DNA of 64,000 nucleotides. It comes from JAFGIG01 sp964397545. GTDB taxonomy: Bacteria > SDB-A. The position numbers and the translations under genes are program-made. The stretch lies in NCBI GenBank assembly GCA_964397545.1, contig CAYNIW010000008.1, positions 14,642-78,641 on the forward strand, in the 5' to 3' direction. The notes beneath the pieces were generated by a model. It was not told the DNA's origin, did not search any database, and was given only the letters and a program-made list of their open reading frames with translations. Below are positions 33,538-41,642 of the stretch, piece by piece; the first letter of the stretch is position 1; each line of letters begins with the position of its first letter.

Positions 33538-34887
33538 ATGCGAATTGAATTGTCAGGCATAACTTCATTTGCCGATAAGGATAAAACGGGACAGGCGGAA
33601 GCTATTGCCGCGTCTTACGCCAGATGCAGCAGGTCCCCTCTTTCGTTGTCAGAACTGCGGGTTAATGCCCTCTCCGATGTAAATAGCGCGAGAAAATCAA
33701 ACGAAAGAATCGTCTTCGAAATGGGGCACAAATCCATAGCAGAACACGTTTGTCTCAACTTCGACATTTCTGAAGTCTCAAGGCTCGCTGTTGAATTCAT
33801 AGAACGCCACAGGCTCGCGTCTTTCACTGAAAGATCACAGCGTTATCTGAATATAGACGACATCCCGGCCATTCCGAAAGAATTTAGGGCAATAGAAAAC
33901 GGAAAAACATTCACTGAAATAGCCCGTCTTTCCAAATCACTTTACAAAGAGCTGTCTGATAACCTCGAAAAAAAAAGCTCCTCAAAAGGAGATCCCTCAA
34001 AAGAAGATTCAAGATACGCCCTGACTTTGGCATTCCCTACTCAGCTTGGGATGACTATCAATGCCCGATCTCTTGAAAGAATGATAGTATCGCTGAAAAG
34101 CACGGGTCTTGAAGAGACAAAAGAGATATCTTTACTTCTTGAAAGTCTTGCTAAAAAACACATTCCTTCCCTCGTAAAATACACTGATGAGAAAAAAGCA
34201 GATTATACCGAACAGGACAACGATAAGCCTCCTCAAGCTTTATCGCCCGTCAATCTAATCTTTTTCACCAAAAACGCCGATTCTAAAATAGCCTCGGCTC
34301 TAATTTTTGAAAAAAGCGGCCGTTTTACCGATCCTCGCGATCTGAGCGAGGCTTTGATACGCAATACCATAAAAGATGCATTTAAGAAGTTAAGTGTCCA
34401 TGACCCGCTCCCCAGGCCTTTTGAAATAGCTGATTTCACATTCCTTTTGAATCTCTCTTCCTGCGCTTTCGCTCAGTTGAAAAGGCACCGAATGATGACA
34501 CTTATGAGTTCATTACCTGACCCCTCCCTTGGATTTGTGATGCCGGAATCAGTATTGACTGCCGGATTCGAAAGTAAATTCGAAGAGCTTTCGCGTATTT
34601 CCGAAGAAGCATATCGCACAGACGGCATGAAGACCTCTTCAGCATACCTTTTGACAGGAGCTTTCAGAAGAACTGTCCTGGTCAAAATGAATCTTCGCGA
34701 ATTCTGCCACTTCACGAGGCTTAGAATGGACTCCCACTCGCAGTGGGAGATAAGACTATTGGCAAAACAGATGAAACATCTCGTCTCCGAAAAAGCTGCT
34801 GTCTCGTCTTTTCTTTGCTGCGGAAAAGATGAATTTGAAAGCACGGTGTCTTTTATAAAAAAAAATGATAAAACAAACCAAGAATAG
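33538..34887 (+). CDS. thyX: Tandem ThyX-like flavin-dependent thymidylate synthase
   Basis: The 449-residue protein contains two ThyX-type modules. The first has ERIVFEMGHKSIAEH and the ThyX motif RHRLASFTERSQRY (residues 90-103; RHRxxS...SxR kept, Thr in place of Asn). The second, from about residue 290, has KRHRMMTL in place of the motif and retains the C-terminal ThyX elements NLREFCHFTRLRMDSHSQWEIR. Standard ThyX is about 220-250 residues, so this is a two-domain form with one probably degenerate motif. It converts dUMP to dTMP using FAD and methylene-THF, feeding tmk. It probably has a leaderless message. Confidence 0.88.
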   Translation: MRIELSGITSFADKDKTGQAEAIAASYARCSRSPLSLSELRVNALSDVNSARKSNERIVFEMGHKSIAEHVCLNFDISEVSRLAVEFIERHRLASFTERSQRYLNIDDIPAIPKEFRAIENGKTFTEIARLSKSLYKELSDNLEKKSSSKGDPSKEDSRYALTLAFPTQLGMTINARSLERMIVSLKSTGLEETKEISLLLESLAKKHIPSLVKYTDEKKADYTEQDNDKPPQALSPVNLIFFTKNADSKIASALIFEKSGRFTDPRDLSEALIRNTIKDAFKKLSVHDPLPRPFEIADFTFLLNLSSCAFAQLKRHRMMTLMSSLPDPSLGFVMPESVLTAGFESKFEELSRISEEAYRTDGMKTSSAYLLTGAFRRTVLVKMNLREFCHFTRLRMDSHSQWEIRLLAKQMKHLVSEKAAVSSFLCCGKDEFESTVSFIKKNDKTNQE

Positions 34888-34899
34888 CTTTCAGGATCG

Positions 34900-37800
34900 G
34901 TGGTTTTGAATAATTTCAGCGACTTTTTTTATGAAATGCTCCGTAAAAAGCTTCCCTTTTGCGGAAGAGACGTGGAGATGTCAATCCTTTCGGAGATTCT
35001 CGGCGAAGTGATTTCAGGAGAAGGCTTTTTTTTTATAATTACCGGTGAGGACGGCGCTGGAAAATCCCGTTTTATCGAGGAATTCAGGAAGTGTATACAG
35101 TCTCCACCCTTCATATCCCTTCACGGAAAGTCGACTGAAAACAGCTCATTCATGCATATTTTTTCAGCTCTTCTGAATTCGTTTTTTGAGCTTCACAGGG
35201 GAAAACCCAAACTTTTGACCTCGCTCGTGCCTTCTAAAGAAGCACAAGTTCTTTCTTATTTCTGCCCTGTAATAGCGGAAAACTATCCCTATCTCATACC
35301 GAAAATACATTCCGTGGACAAATCGGCTGTTTTCGAATCTTTTTACAGAACATTTAAGAAGATCTCAACTTTATGGCCTCTTGTAATAACTCTTGACGAC
35401 GCTGATTTTCTCGATTCGGGATCTATGGATTTTCTACGCAATTTAACCGAAGGCATATCAGATCTTCCAATACTTTTGATCGTCAGCGCCACTAATCCAG
35501 AATCCCTTCCTCCCGCCTCTTCTTCTTCTTATAGATTCGAATTGAAAAACATGGACATCGCCTCCATAGAGAAATCACTCAACTCATTCTTCGAAACTGC
35601 TATTAACAGAGAATTTTTGGAATGGGTTTTTGCGCAGACAAGAGGCGTCCCTTATTTTGTTGACGAGATAATAAAGTCGCTTATAAAATCAAATGTTATT
35701 TTCAGAAAAGACGGTTCATGGGTGCTGGATGATCTGTATGAAGATTATAAACTCCCTGAAAATGTCGCTTCCTATTTCAGAGATAAATTAGAAAAATTGC
35801 CCTTCGGCGAGTTTTCCCTTTTGGCATCTGTTTCGGTTTTCGGAAGACCTTTTTCGGAAAAAGCGGCTCAATTCATGTCAAGCGTAAATAAGCCAAATCC
35901 GTTAAAATCCTTGACATCTCTGGAAAAGAAAGCTCTTTTGAGCAGAGACAAAAAAGATTTTTATGATTTTTCCAGTCCTCTTATAAGAAAAGCGCTGTTG
36001 GACATAATTGACCAAAACGAGAAAAAATCTTTTCACAGAAAAGCCGCGGTTTTTTTCTCTTCAGGAGAATGCAAAGATACGCTTATGGAAACTCACCACC
36101 TCACCCGTTTTCTATCGCCTGACGAATACAACCTTGATCTCGTAAAAAAAATCGAAGATTCTGTTTATGAGTTAAAAAGAAATCATAACTGGAAAAAAGC
36201 CGCTGAATACATGAGCATTCTTCAGAAAATCATGGAAACGCTCGAAGAATTCACAGAAAAAGACATCTTAAAGATAAAATTTAAGCAAGTAATGGCTTAC
36301 ATCAACCTCAAGTCGGCGAAATTTGATGAAAAACTCTATCTCGACCTCATGAAAGAGCTCTTTTCCTGCGGCCTTCTCCATGAATGGGCAGTCCTGTCAA
36401 ACTTCATCTCACGTAATTATCTTGACATGTTTGAATTTAAAAAAGCCGAAAAACTCATGGAAAAAACCCTCTCTCTGATACCGGAAAACCTTCCCGAAGA
36501 GAGATGGAAAGTCAAATACAACAAATGCGTTCTCCTCGTCAAACAAGGGCGTTATTCAAAAGCAGTCACTCTGTGTAAAGACCTGATAGAAGAAATCGAC
36601 CCAAAAATTTCTCCTCATGGAAAATGGTTCCCGCTGAACCTTCTCGGTTCAATATATTTTTTAACAGGGAAACTCAAAAAAGCCCGAGAAATTTTCGAAA
36701 AATCTCTCGAGACCGGGGATACAAACTGCGAAGCTGTATCTCTCGGTAATTTAGGCCTCGTTTTGAGGGAATTAGGGGAGATCAGCCTTTCAGAAAAGCA
36801 TATTCTTAAAAGCTTCGAGCTTCTTCACTCTACGGGATATTCCCTTAAGATAGCAAAGACTCACGATTTCCTCGCCAGTCAAGCGCTTTTAAGACAAAAC
36901 ATTTCCCTTGCCAAATCACACTGCGCTTCTTGCCGGCAAATCGCGGAAAAAAAGGGGCACCGGGACCTTGTTCTGGAATCTCAGCTAAAAATTTGCCGGA
37001 TTTATATTGAAGAAGGCGAATTCGAAAAAGCAGAAAAAGAATTTGGCCTTATTCCGTTAAATCATATAGAAGACCTCGATGTCACGATTAAAATCGAAAC
37101 GGATTTTATTAACTCTTATTTAGAACAGCGGAATAAACGCTACGACAGCGCTATTTTATCTATCCAGCAAGCCATTGACAAAAGCCGCGGCAGCAAGTTA
37201 AAGATACACGAGGCTGTTGCCATTGCAAGAAAAGCCGCTGTTTTATCGCTTCAGAACAAAACGCGAAAAGCGGAAACTGAATTTTCCTCGGCTGAAAAAA
37301 TATTATCCAAATGCGGAGCGCTCTTTTCTCTGGCAAGGCAGAAATCCGAATTCGCTCTCTGCCTGAATGGAACAAAACAAAAAACATTGCTGAATGCCTC
37401 TTTCGACATATTTGAAAAAATCGGTTTACCTCAGCAGAAAACTTATTTCGCCCGAAAAGCAGGCTTCAAGGAAAAAGGGGATACACCCCCTAATTTGCCT
37501 TCCGAAGCCAAAGAGAAGAAACTGAAAATAATGACTTTCGGCGGTTTAACCCTGGAAGACATAAGGCTTAAGAAAATCTTTTCTGAAAAAGAATGGGGGT
37601 CAAAAAAATCAAAAGAACTTCTTGCCCTTCTTATAATCTGTTCCGGGCAAAAAGGGGAAACCAGAGAAAAGCTTGAAAGCCATCTATGGCCTGACAAAGG
37701 ACCGAAAGAAGCTCAGAACAATTTTCACGTCAACTTAACTTATCTGAGAAAGGTCGTCGGCACAGACGCGATATTGTGCGATGACCCTTTTTACAGAATA

Positions 37801-38262
37801 AACACAGATATAATCGAAGTAGATTGCTACAGTTTTAACAGAATTTACAATTTTTTTGAAAAAGAAAAATCAGGAGCCAAACTTCACGTCGCGGAAAAAT
37901 ACGCGAGGGATCTTGTCCTTATATACAAAGGAGATTTTCTTCCTGAAATGTATTCTCTTGCAATAGACGACGAACAGCTTTTCTACAGGGAAAAAATCAA
38001 AGAAGTTCTCATGTGGCTGGCGGAAGTCGCGATAGAGAGAAACGACACCCGTGAATTGAGAGATTTTTCACATTTTCTCCTGTCAGTTGATCCCTTCGAC
38101 GAAAGAGCACACAGATTTTTGATAGAGTCATATATAATTTCAGGAGACAGAAACAGCGCAATAATCCAATTTAACAAACTTAGCCGCCTACTCGAAACTG
38201 AATTAGGTGTATTACCCGAAAAAAAAACCGCCGATCTCATTAGAGAAATTGAAGAGTCCTGA
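34900..38262 (+). CDS. Large ATPase-TPR regulator with C-terminal SARP/BTAD DNA-binding module
   Basis: This 1120-residue protein has an AAA/STAND-type ATPase (Walker A GEDGAGKS at 49-56; LVITLDDADFLDSG Walker B region) and helical TPR-like repeats (about 430-860). At the C-terminus (from about 876) come an OmpR-like winged helix (KSKELLALLIICSGQKGE, LWPDKGPKEAQNNFHVNLTY) and a BTAD domain (from about 972). MalT/AfsR-type regulators sense a ligand through the TPRs and ATPase. Having the DNA-binding part last reverses the AfsR order. Target genes are unknown. GTG 34900 is used; TTG 34906 is an alternative. It follows thyX at 12 bp. Confidence 0.88.
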   Translation: MVLNNFSDFFYEMLRKKLPFCGRDVEMSILSEILGEVISGEGFFFIITGEDGAGKSRFIEEFRKCIQSPPFISLHGKSTENSSFMHIFSALLNSFFELHRGKPKLLTSLVPSKEAQVLSYFCPVIAENYPYLIPKIHSVDKSAVFESFYRTFKKISTLWPLVITLDDADFLDSGSMDFLRNLTEGISDLPILLIVSATNPESLPPASSSSYRFELKNMDIASIEKSLNSFFETAINREFLEWVFAQTRGVPYFVDEIIKSLIKSNVIFRKDGSWVLDDLYEDYKLPENVASYFRDKLEKLPFGEFSLLASVSVFGRPFSEKAAQFMSSVNKPNPLKSLTSLEKKALLSRDKKDFYDFSSPLIRKALLDIIDQNEKKSFHRKAAVFFSSGECKDTLMETHHLTRFLSPDEYNLDLVKKIEDSVYELKRNHNWKKAAEYMSILQKIMETLEEFTEKDILKIKFKQVMAYINLKSAKFDEKLYLDLMKELFSCGLLHEWAVLSNFISRNYLDMFEFKKAEKLMEKTLSLIPENLPEERWKVKYNKCVLLVKQGRYSKAVTLCKDLIEEIDPKISPHGKWFPLNLLGSIYFLTGKLKKAREIFEKSLETGDTNCEAVSLGNLGLVLRELGEISLSEKHILKSFELLHSTGYSLKIAKTHDFLASQALLRQNISLAKSHCASCRQIAEKKGHRDLVLESQLKICRIYIEEGEFEKAEKEFGLIPLNHIEDLDVTIKIETDFINSYLEQRNKRYDSAILSIQQAIDKSRGSKLKIHEAVAIARKAAVLSLQNKTRKAETEFSSAEKILSKCGALFSLARQKSEFALCLNGTKQKTLLNASFDIFEKIGLPQQKTYFARKAGFKEKGDTPPNLPSEAKEKKLKIMTFGGLTLEDIRLKKIFSEKEWGSKKSKELLALLIICSGQKGETREKLESHLWPDKGPKEAQNNFHVNLTYLRKVVGTDAILCDDPFYRINTDIIEVDCYSFNRIYNFFEKEKSGAKLHVAEKYARDLVLIYKGDFLPEMYSLAIDDEQLFYREKIKEVLMWLAEVAIERNDTRELRDFSHFLLSVDPFDERAHRFLIESYIISGDRNSAIIQFNKLSRLLETELGVLPEKKTADLIREIEES

Positions 38263-38306
38263 TTCTTAATTCTTTTTTAATACCTCTCGTATAATATTAC
38301 TCCGAA

Positions 38307-38510
38307 ATGAAAAACGAGATGTATATCTGCCCTTTCTGCAGCTATCTCGGAAGGCAAGAGGAAAAAATATGCCCTCACTGCGGTTTAAGTTTAATATCAC
38401 GCTGTCCGCACTGCGGCGCCCACATCAGATCTCCGTTTGCCAAATTTTGCCATATATGCGGTAAACTTATTTGGGATAAAAATAACATTTACAAAAAGGG
38501 GGAGAAGTGA
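38307..38510 (+). CDS. Double zinc-ribbon miniprotein
   Basis: A 67-residue protein with four CxxC knuckles in two ribbons: CPFC...CPHC (residues 8-11 and 23-26) and CPHC...CHIC (34-37 and 48-51). It probably binds two zinc ions. A -10-like TATAAT at 38290-38295 gives a predicted transcript start only a few bases before the ATG. It overlaps the T9SS beta-helix gene by 4 bp. Function is unknown; such proteins often help RNA or protein assemblies. Confidence 0.75.
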   Translation: MKNEMYICPFCSYLGRQEEKICPHCGLSLISRCPHCGAHIRSPFAKFCHICGKLIWDKNNIYKKGEK

Positions 38511-40363
38511 AAAAACTCTTTTCTTTTTGTCTTATATCAGCCGCCCTGAATCATATCTCTCTTTTTTCGGCTGTCTATTATGTCAACGATCCACAGGGAT
38601 TTCAAAACGCGCTCAACCTCTCCTCATCAAACGGTCAATTCGACACAATATACGCAGCTGCCGGCGATTACAACCTCTCTTCGGGTCTTTCTTATAATTC
38701 AGCTGAAACATTCGGCCTCCTGTTGACTGGAGCAGGATCCTCCTCCTCCCGGATTATCGGGAACGGAACTTTTAGCCTGCTCAGAATAATGTCCTTCGCG
38801 TCAGTTCAGGACATCACAGTCAACGGATTAGGTTTTTCGGCGGGCAACAGCAATTCATACGGCGGAGGATTGTTCATTGAGACTTCCGCGAGTAGAATCT
38901 TTGTCAACGCCTGTTCTTTTTCTTCCTGCTTCGCGCAGGAAATTGGTGGAGGAGCCGCTTTGATTACCAACTCGGGAGATATAACTGTTACCACCTGCTC
39001 TTTTTCGGGAAATACAAGCAGCAACGACGGCGGCGGACTCAACGCAGGTTCGGCTTCCGGATCAATATACCTCTCTGGCTGCACGTTCTACAACAATACT
39101 GCAAACGGCGACGATGCGGGAGGGGCTCTTTTGTATTGCGAAAACGGCTCCGCTTACGCAGTCGGCAATTCTTTCACCCAAAATCACGCCCAGGACGGCG
39201 GGGGAGGGCTTTTTACATATTTCCTCGGAAACACCTGCGGTCTTTTAGCAAGAGACAATATTTTTTCTGCAAACACAGCCGTCCTCGATGGAGCCGGTTT
39301 TTTTGTCAGAGTAAACGACAGCGGCTCGGTCAGTATAACATCAAATACATTTAACGGGAACGAAACGGTGAACTGGAACGGAGGGGGCATTTCTCTTCAT
39401 TTGAATTCCGGCACTCTCGAATTCAGGGACAATGATTTTCAATCAAATTACAGCGGCGAGGACGGCGGAGGAGCATGGATATGGATGGGAACAGGTTCTG
39501 CTTCAATAAACAGCAATGCATTTTTTAACAACGGGGCAAGAGCTAACGGCGGAGGCATGTCTTTTAACGGAGACAACGCTTTCGCTGTCCTGAACAAAAA
39601 CATCTTCTTCAGGGATTCATCGGGAAACATCGGAGGAGGACTTTCTCTGACGAACGGCATCGGAATCATGTCTCTCGACCGTACCACTTTTTTCGCCAAC
39701 AGAGCTTCCGAAGGCGGCGGGCTTTATTATTATTCAGATCAAAATTCTTCTTTTTTCACGGGCAAAAACCTCATCTCCTGGAGCGATATGCCCCATTTCT
39801 TTTCTTACTCCGCGCCATACGGGATAGTCTTGACCTATTCCAACATTCAAAACGGCCAAGGCAGCCCGTGGTTCGGAAACGGATGCATAGAACTTTATCC
39901 CATTTTTGCGGACACTTCGCAGGCAGACTTGAGAATTACATGGGTGAATTTTCCCTTAGATGACAGCACCAAATCGCCCTGCATTGACGCCGGGGATCCT
40001 TCATCCACTCTCGATCCTGACGGGACAAGAGCCGATCAAGGCGCTCTCTATTTCAACCAACTGACCTTTGTCGAAGAAAACCCTTCGGTGAGCTCCGAAC
40101 TCTTCAGAGAATCAATCATATACGATCCGATCAAAGATATTGCAGAGATTCGTTTTTTTTCGGCCGCATCAGGAAAAGCGGAAATATTCTTACTTGACGC
40201 GTCGGGTAGAAAGTTAAAATCAGTCTTTAACGGTTTTATATCTCCCGGAGAACAATTCTTTCTTTTTAACCTGAGAGGTTTTAGCTCTGGGGTCTATTTC
40301 ATTGCCGTGGGATTTAACGAAACGTTCCGCTTTTACAAACTCCAGAAAATCAGCCCCATTTAA
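38507..40363 (+). CDS. Exported right-handed beta-helix protein with T9SS type-A sorting domain
   Basis: A 618-residue secreted protein. A signal peptide (KKLFSFCLISAALNHISLFS) is followed by parallel beta-helix repeats with Gly-Gly rich turns (NSYGGGLFIE, QEIGGGAALI, SNDGGGLNAG, DDAGGALLY and so on), each with a N-x-F/C-S-x-N motif like polymorphic outer-membrane or pectate-lyase-like helices. The last 85 residues are a T9SS type-A sorting domain: IFLLDASGRKL, then SGVYFIAVG. The start is GTG 38507, behind GGGGAGAAG. It would be secreted and anchored to the surface; ligand unknown. Confidence 0.87.
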   Translation: MKKLFSFCLISAALNHISLFSAVYYVNDPQGFQNALNLSSSNGQFDTIYAAAGDYNLSSGLSYNSAETFGLLLTGAGSSSSRIIGNGTFSLLRIMSFASVQDITVNGLGFSAGNSNSYGGGLFIETSASRIFVNACSFSSCFAQEIGGGAALITNSGDITVTTCSFSGNTSSNDGGGLNAGSASGSIYLSGCTFYNNTANGDDAGGALLYCENGSAYAVGNSFTQNHAQDGGGGLFTYFLGNTCGLLARDNIFSANTAVLDGAGFFVRVNDSGSVSITSNTFNGNETVNWNGGGISLHLNSGTLEFRDNDFQSNYSGEDGGGAWIWMGTGSASINSNAFFNNGARANGGGMSFNGDNAFAVLNKNIFFRDSSGNIGGGLSLTNGIGIMSLDRTTFFANRASEGGGLYYYSDQNSSFFTGKNLISWSDMPHFFSYSAPYGIVLTYSNIQNGQGSPWFGNGCIELYPIFADTSQADLRITWVNFPLDDSTKSPCIDAGDPSSTLDPDGTRADQGALYFNQLTFVEENPSVSSELFRESIIYDPIKDIAEIRFFSAASGKAEIFLLDASGRKLKSVFNGFISPGEQFFLFNLRGFSSGVYFIAVGFNETFRFYKLQKISPI

Positions 40364-40445
40364 TTTTCAAAATAAATTTTCTCCAAGTCGAGTTTCGTTT
40401 TAACCCAAAATACTTGTATAATGACCTATTACGGGAAAGGGGAAT

Positions 40446-41642
40446 ATGGCTTGGGTAAAACTCAAAAATAAAGCCGAAAAAAAAGTTATCCGCGGTTATC
40501 CCTGGGTCTGGGATAACGAAATTCAATCCACCTCAAACGCTCCGGCGCCGGGTTCAGTCGTTTCAGTTCTGGATTCAAACGACTATTTTCTCGGAAAAGG
40601 CTTTTACAATCCTGCATCATCAATTCGCGTCCGCATTATCACAGAATCCGACGAACCTATAGATTTTGATTTCGTGAAGAAAAGGATTTCCTCTGCGTGG
40701 ACTCGCAGGAAAACAATGTTCCCCGGAGAAACATGTCTGAGGGCTTTTTTCTCAGAATCCGATGGCATACCGGGGCTTGTAATAGATTATTATGACGGCG
40801 CCGCCGTAATACAGCTCACAGCGCTCAGCGCGGAAATCTTAAAACGAGACATCATAAAATCTGTCGACGAAATTTTCAAGCCTTCTTTCATAGTCGAGAG
40901 ATCCGATTCACCTATCAGGCTTAAAGAAGGCCTTGAACCTTTTAAAGGACTGATTTCCGGAGTGTTTGAATTCGAGAAAAAAGTGAAAATAAACGGAGTC
41001 TGTTTTTCTCTGAATTTATTGGATTCCCAAAAAACAGGTTTTTTTCTCGATCAGAGAGAAAACTACACTCTTTTGTCCGGCATTGCCAAGGGGAAAAAAG
41101 TGTTGGACGCTTTCTGTAATATCGGCGCTTTCGGTATCCACGCCGCCCTTTACGGAGCGGAAAAAGTTATCTTTCTCGACTGCTCAAAAAAAGCGCTGGA
41201 TTCCGCTGAAAAAAACTATTTTTTGAACTCTCTTGGTTCTTCAGCAGAATTTGTTAAAGCCGACGCGGTCTCTTTTTTAAAAAAAATGCAGGAGCAAGGT
41301 GAAAAATTCGACGTGATTATCCTCGATCCTCCGGCTTTTGTCAAAAACAGGAAAAAGCTTAAACAGGGTATTAAAGGATACAAGGAAATAAACATGAGGG
41401 CGATGGACATGCTCAATGAAAACGGTTTTCTCATCTCCTGCTCCTGTTCACAGCATCTTGAAGTCTATTCTTTTCTGAACATGCTGAAAACAGCGGCCGC
41501 CGATCGAAGGTTGGAATTCAGTCTTCTTTCTCTTACTTTCCAGCCCAAAGATCATCCTTCTATACTTCCCATGGAAGATTTTCCATACCTGAAATGTGCT
41601 CTTTTGGAAAAAAAAGGCTTCAATAACCGTATTTTTCCCTGA
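40446..41642 (+). CDS. rlmI: RlmI-like 23S rRNA m5C methyltransferase
   Basis: A 398-residue SAM methyltransferase. The N-terminal PUA domain is MAWVKLKNKAEKKVIRGYPWV. The Rossmann core has VLDAFCNIGAFGIHAALYGA (SAM-binding), the DPPAF catalytic motif near residue 297, and SCSCSQHL with the catalytic cysteine. Length and order match RlmI (m5C1962 of 23S rRNA). A TATAAT (40417-40422) lies 24 bp ahead of ATG 40446. The 3' end overlaps the convergent cyclase gene by 23 bp. Confidence 0.92.
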   Translation: MAWVKLKNKAEKKVIRGYPWVWDNEIQSTSNAPAPGSVVSVLDSNDYFLGKGFYNPASSIRVRIITESDEPIDFDFVKKRISSAWTRRKTMFPGETCLRAFFSESDGIPGLVIDYYDGAAVIQLTALSAEILKRDIIKSVDEIFKPSFIVERSDSPIRLKEGLEPFKGLISGVFEFEKKVKINGVCFSLNLLDSQKTGFFLDQRENYTLLSGIAKGKKVLDAFCNIGAFGIHAALYGAEKVIFLDCSKKALDSAEKNYFLNSLGSSAEFVKADAVSFLKKMQEQGEKFDVIILDPPAFVKNRKKLKQGIKGYKEINMRAMDMLNENGFLISCSCSQHLEVYSFLNMLKTAAADRRLEFSLLSLTFQPKDHPSILPMEDFPYLKCALLEKKGFNNRIFP

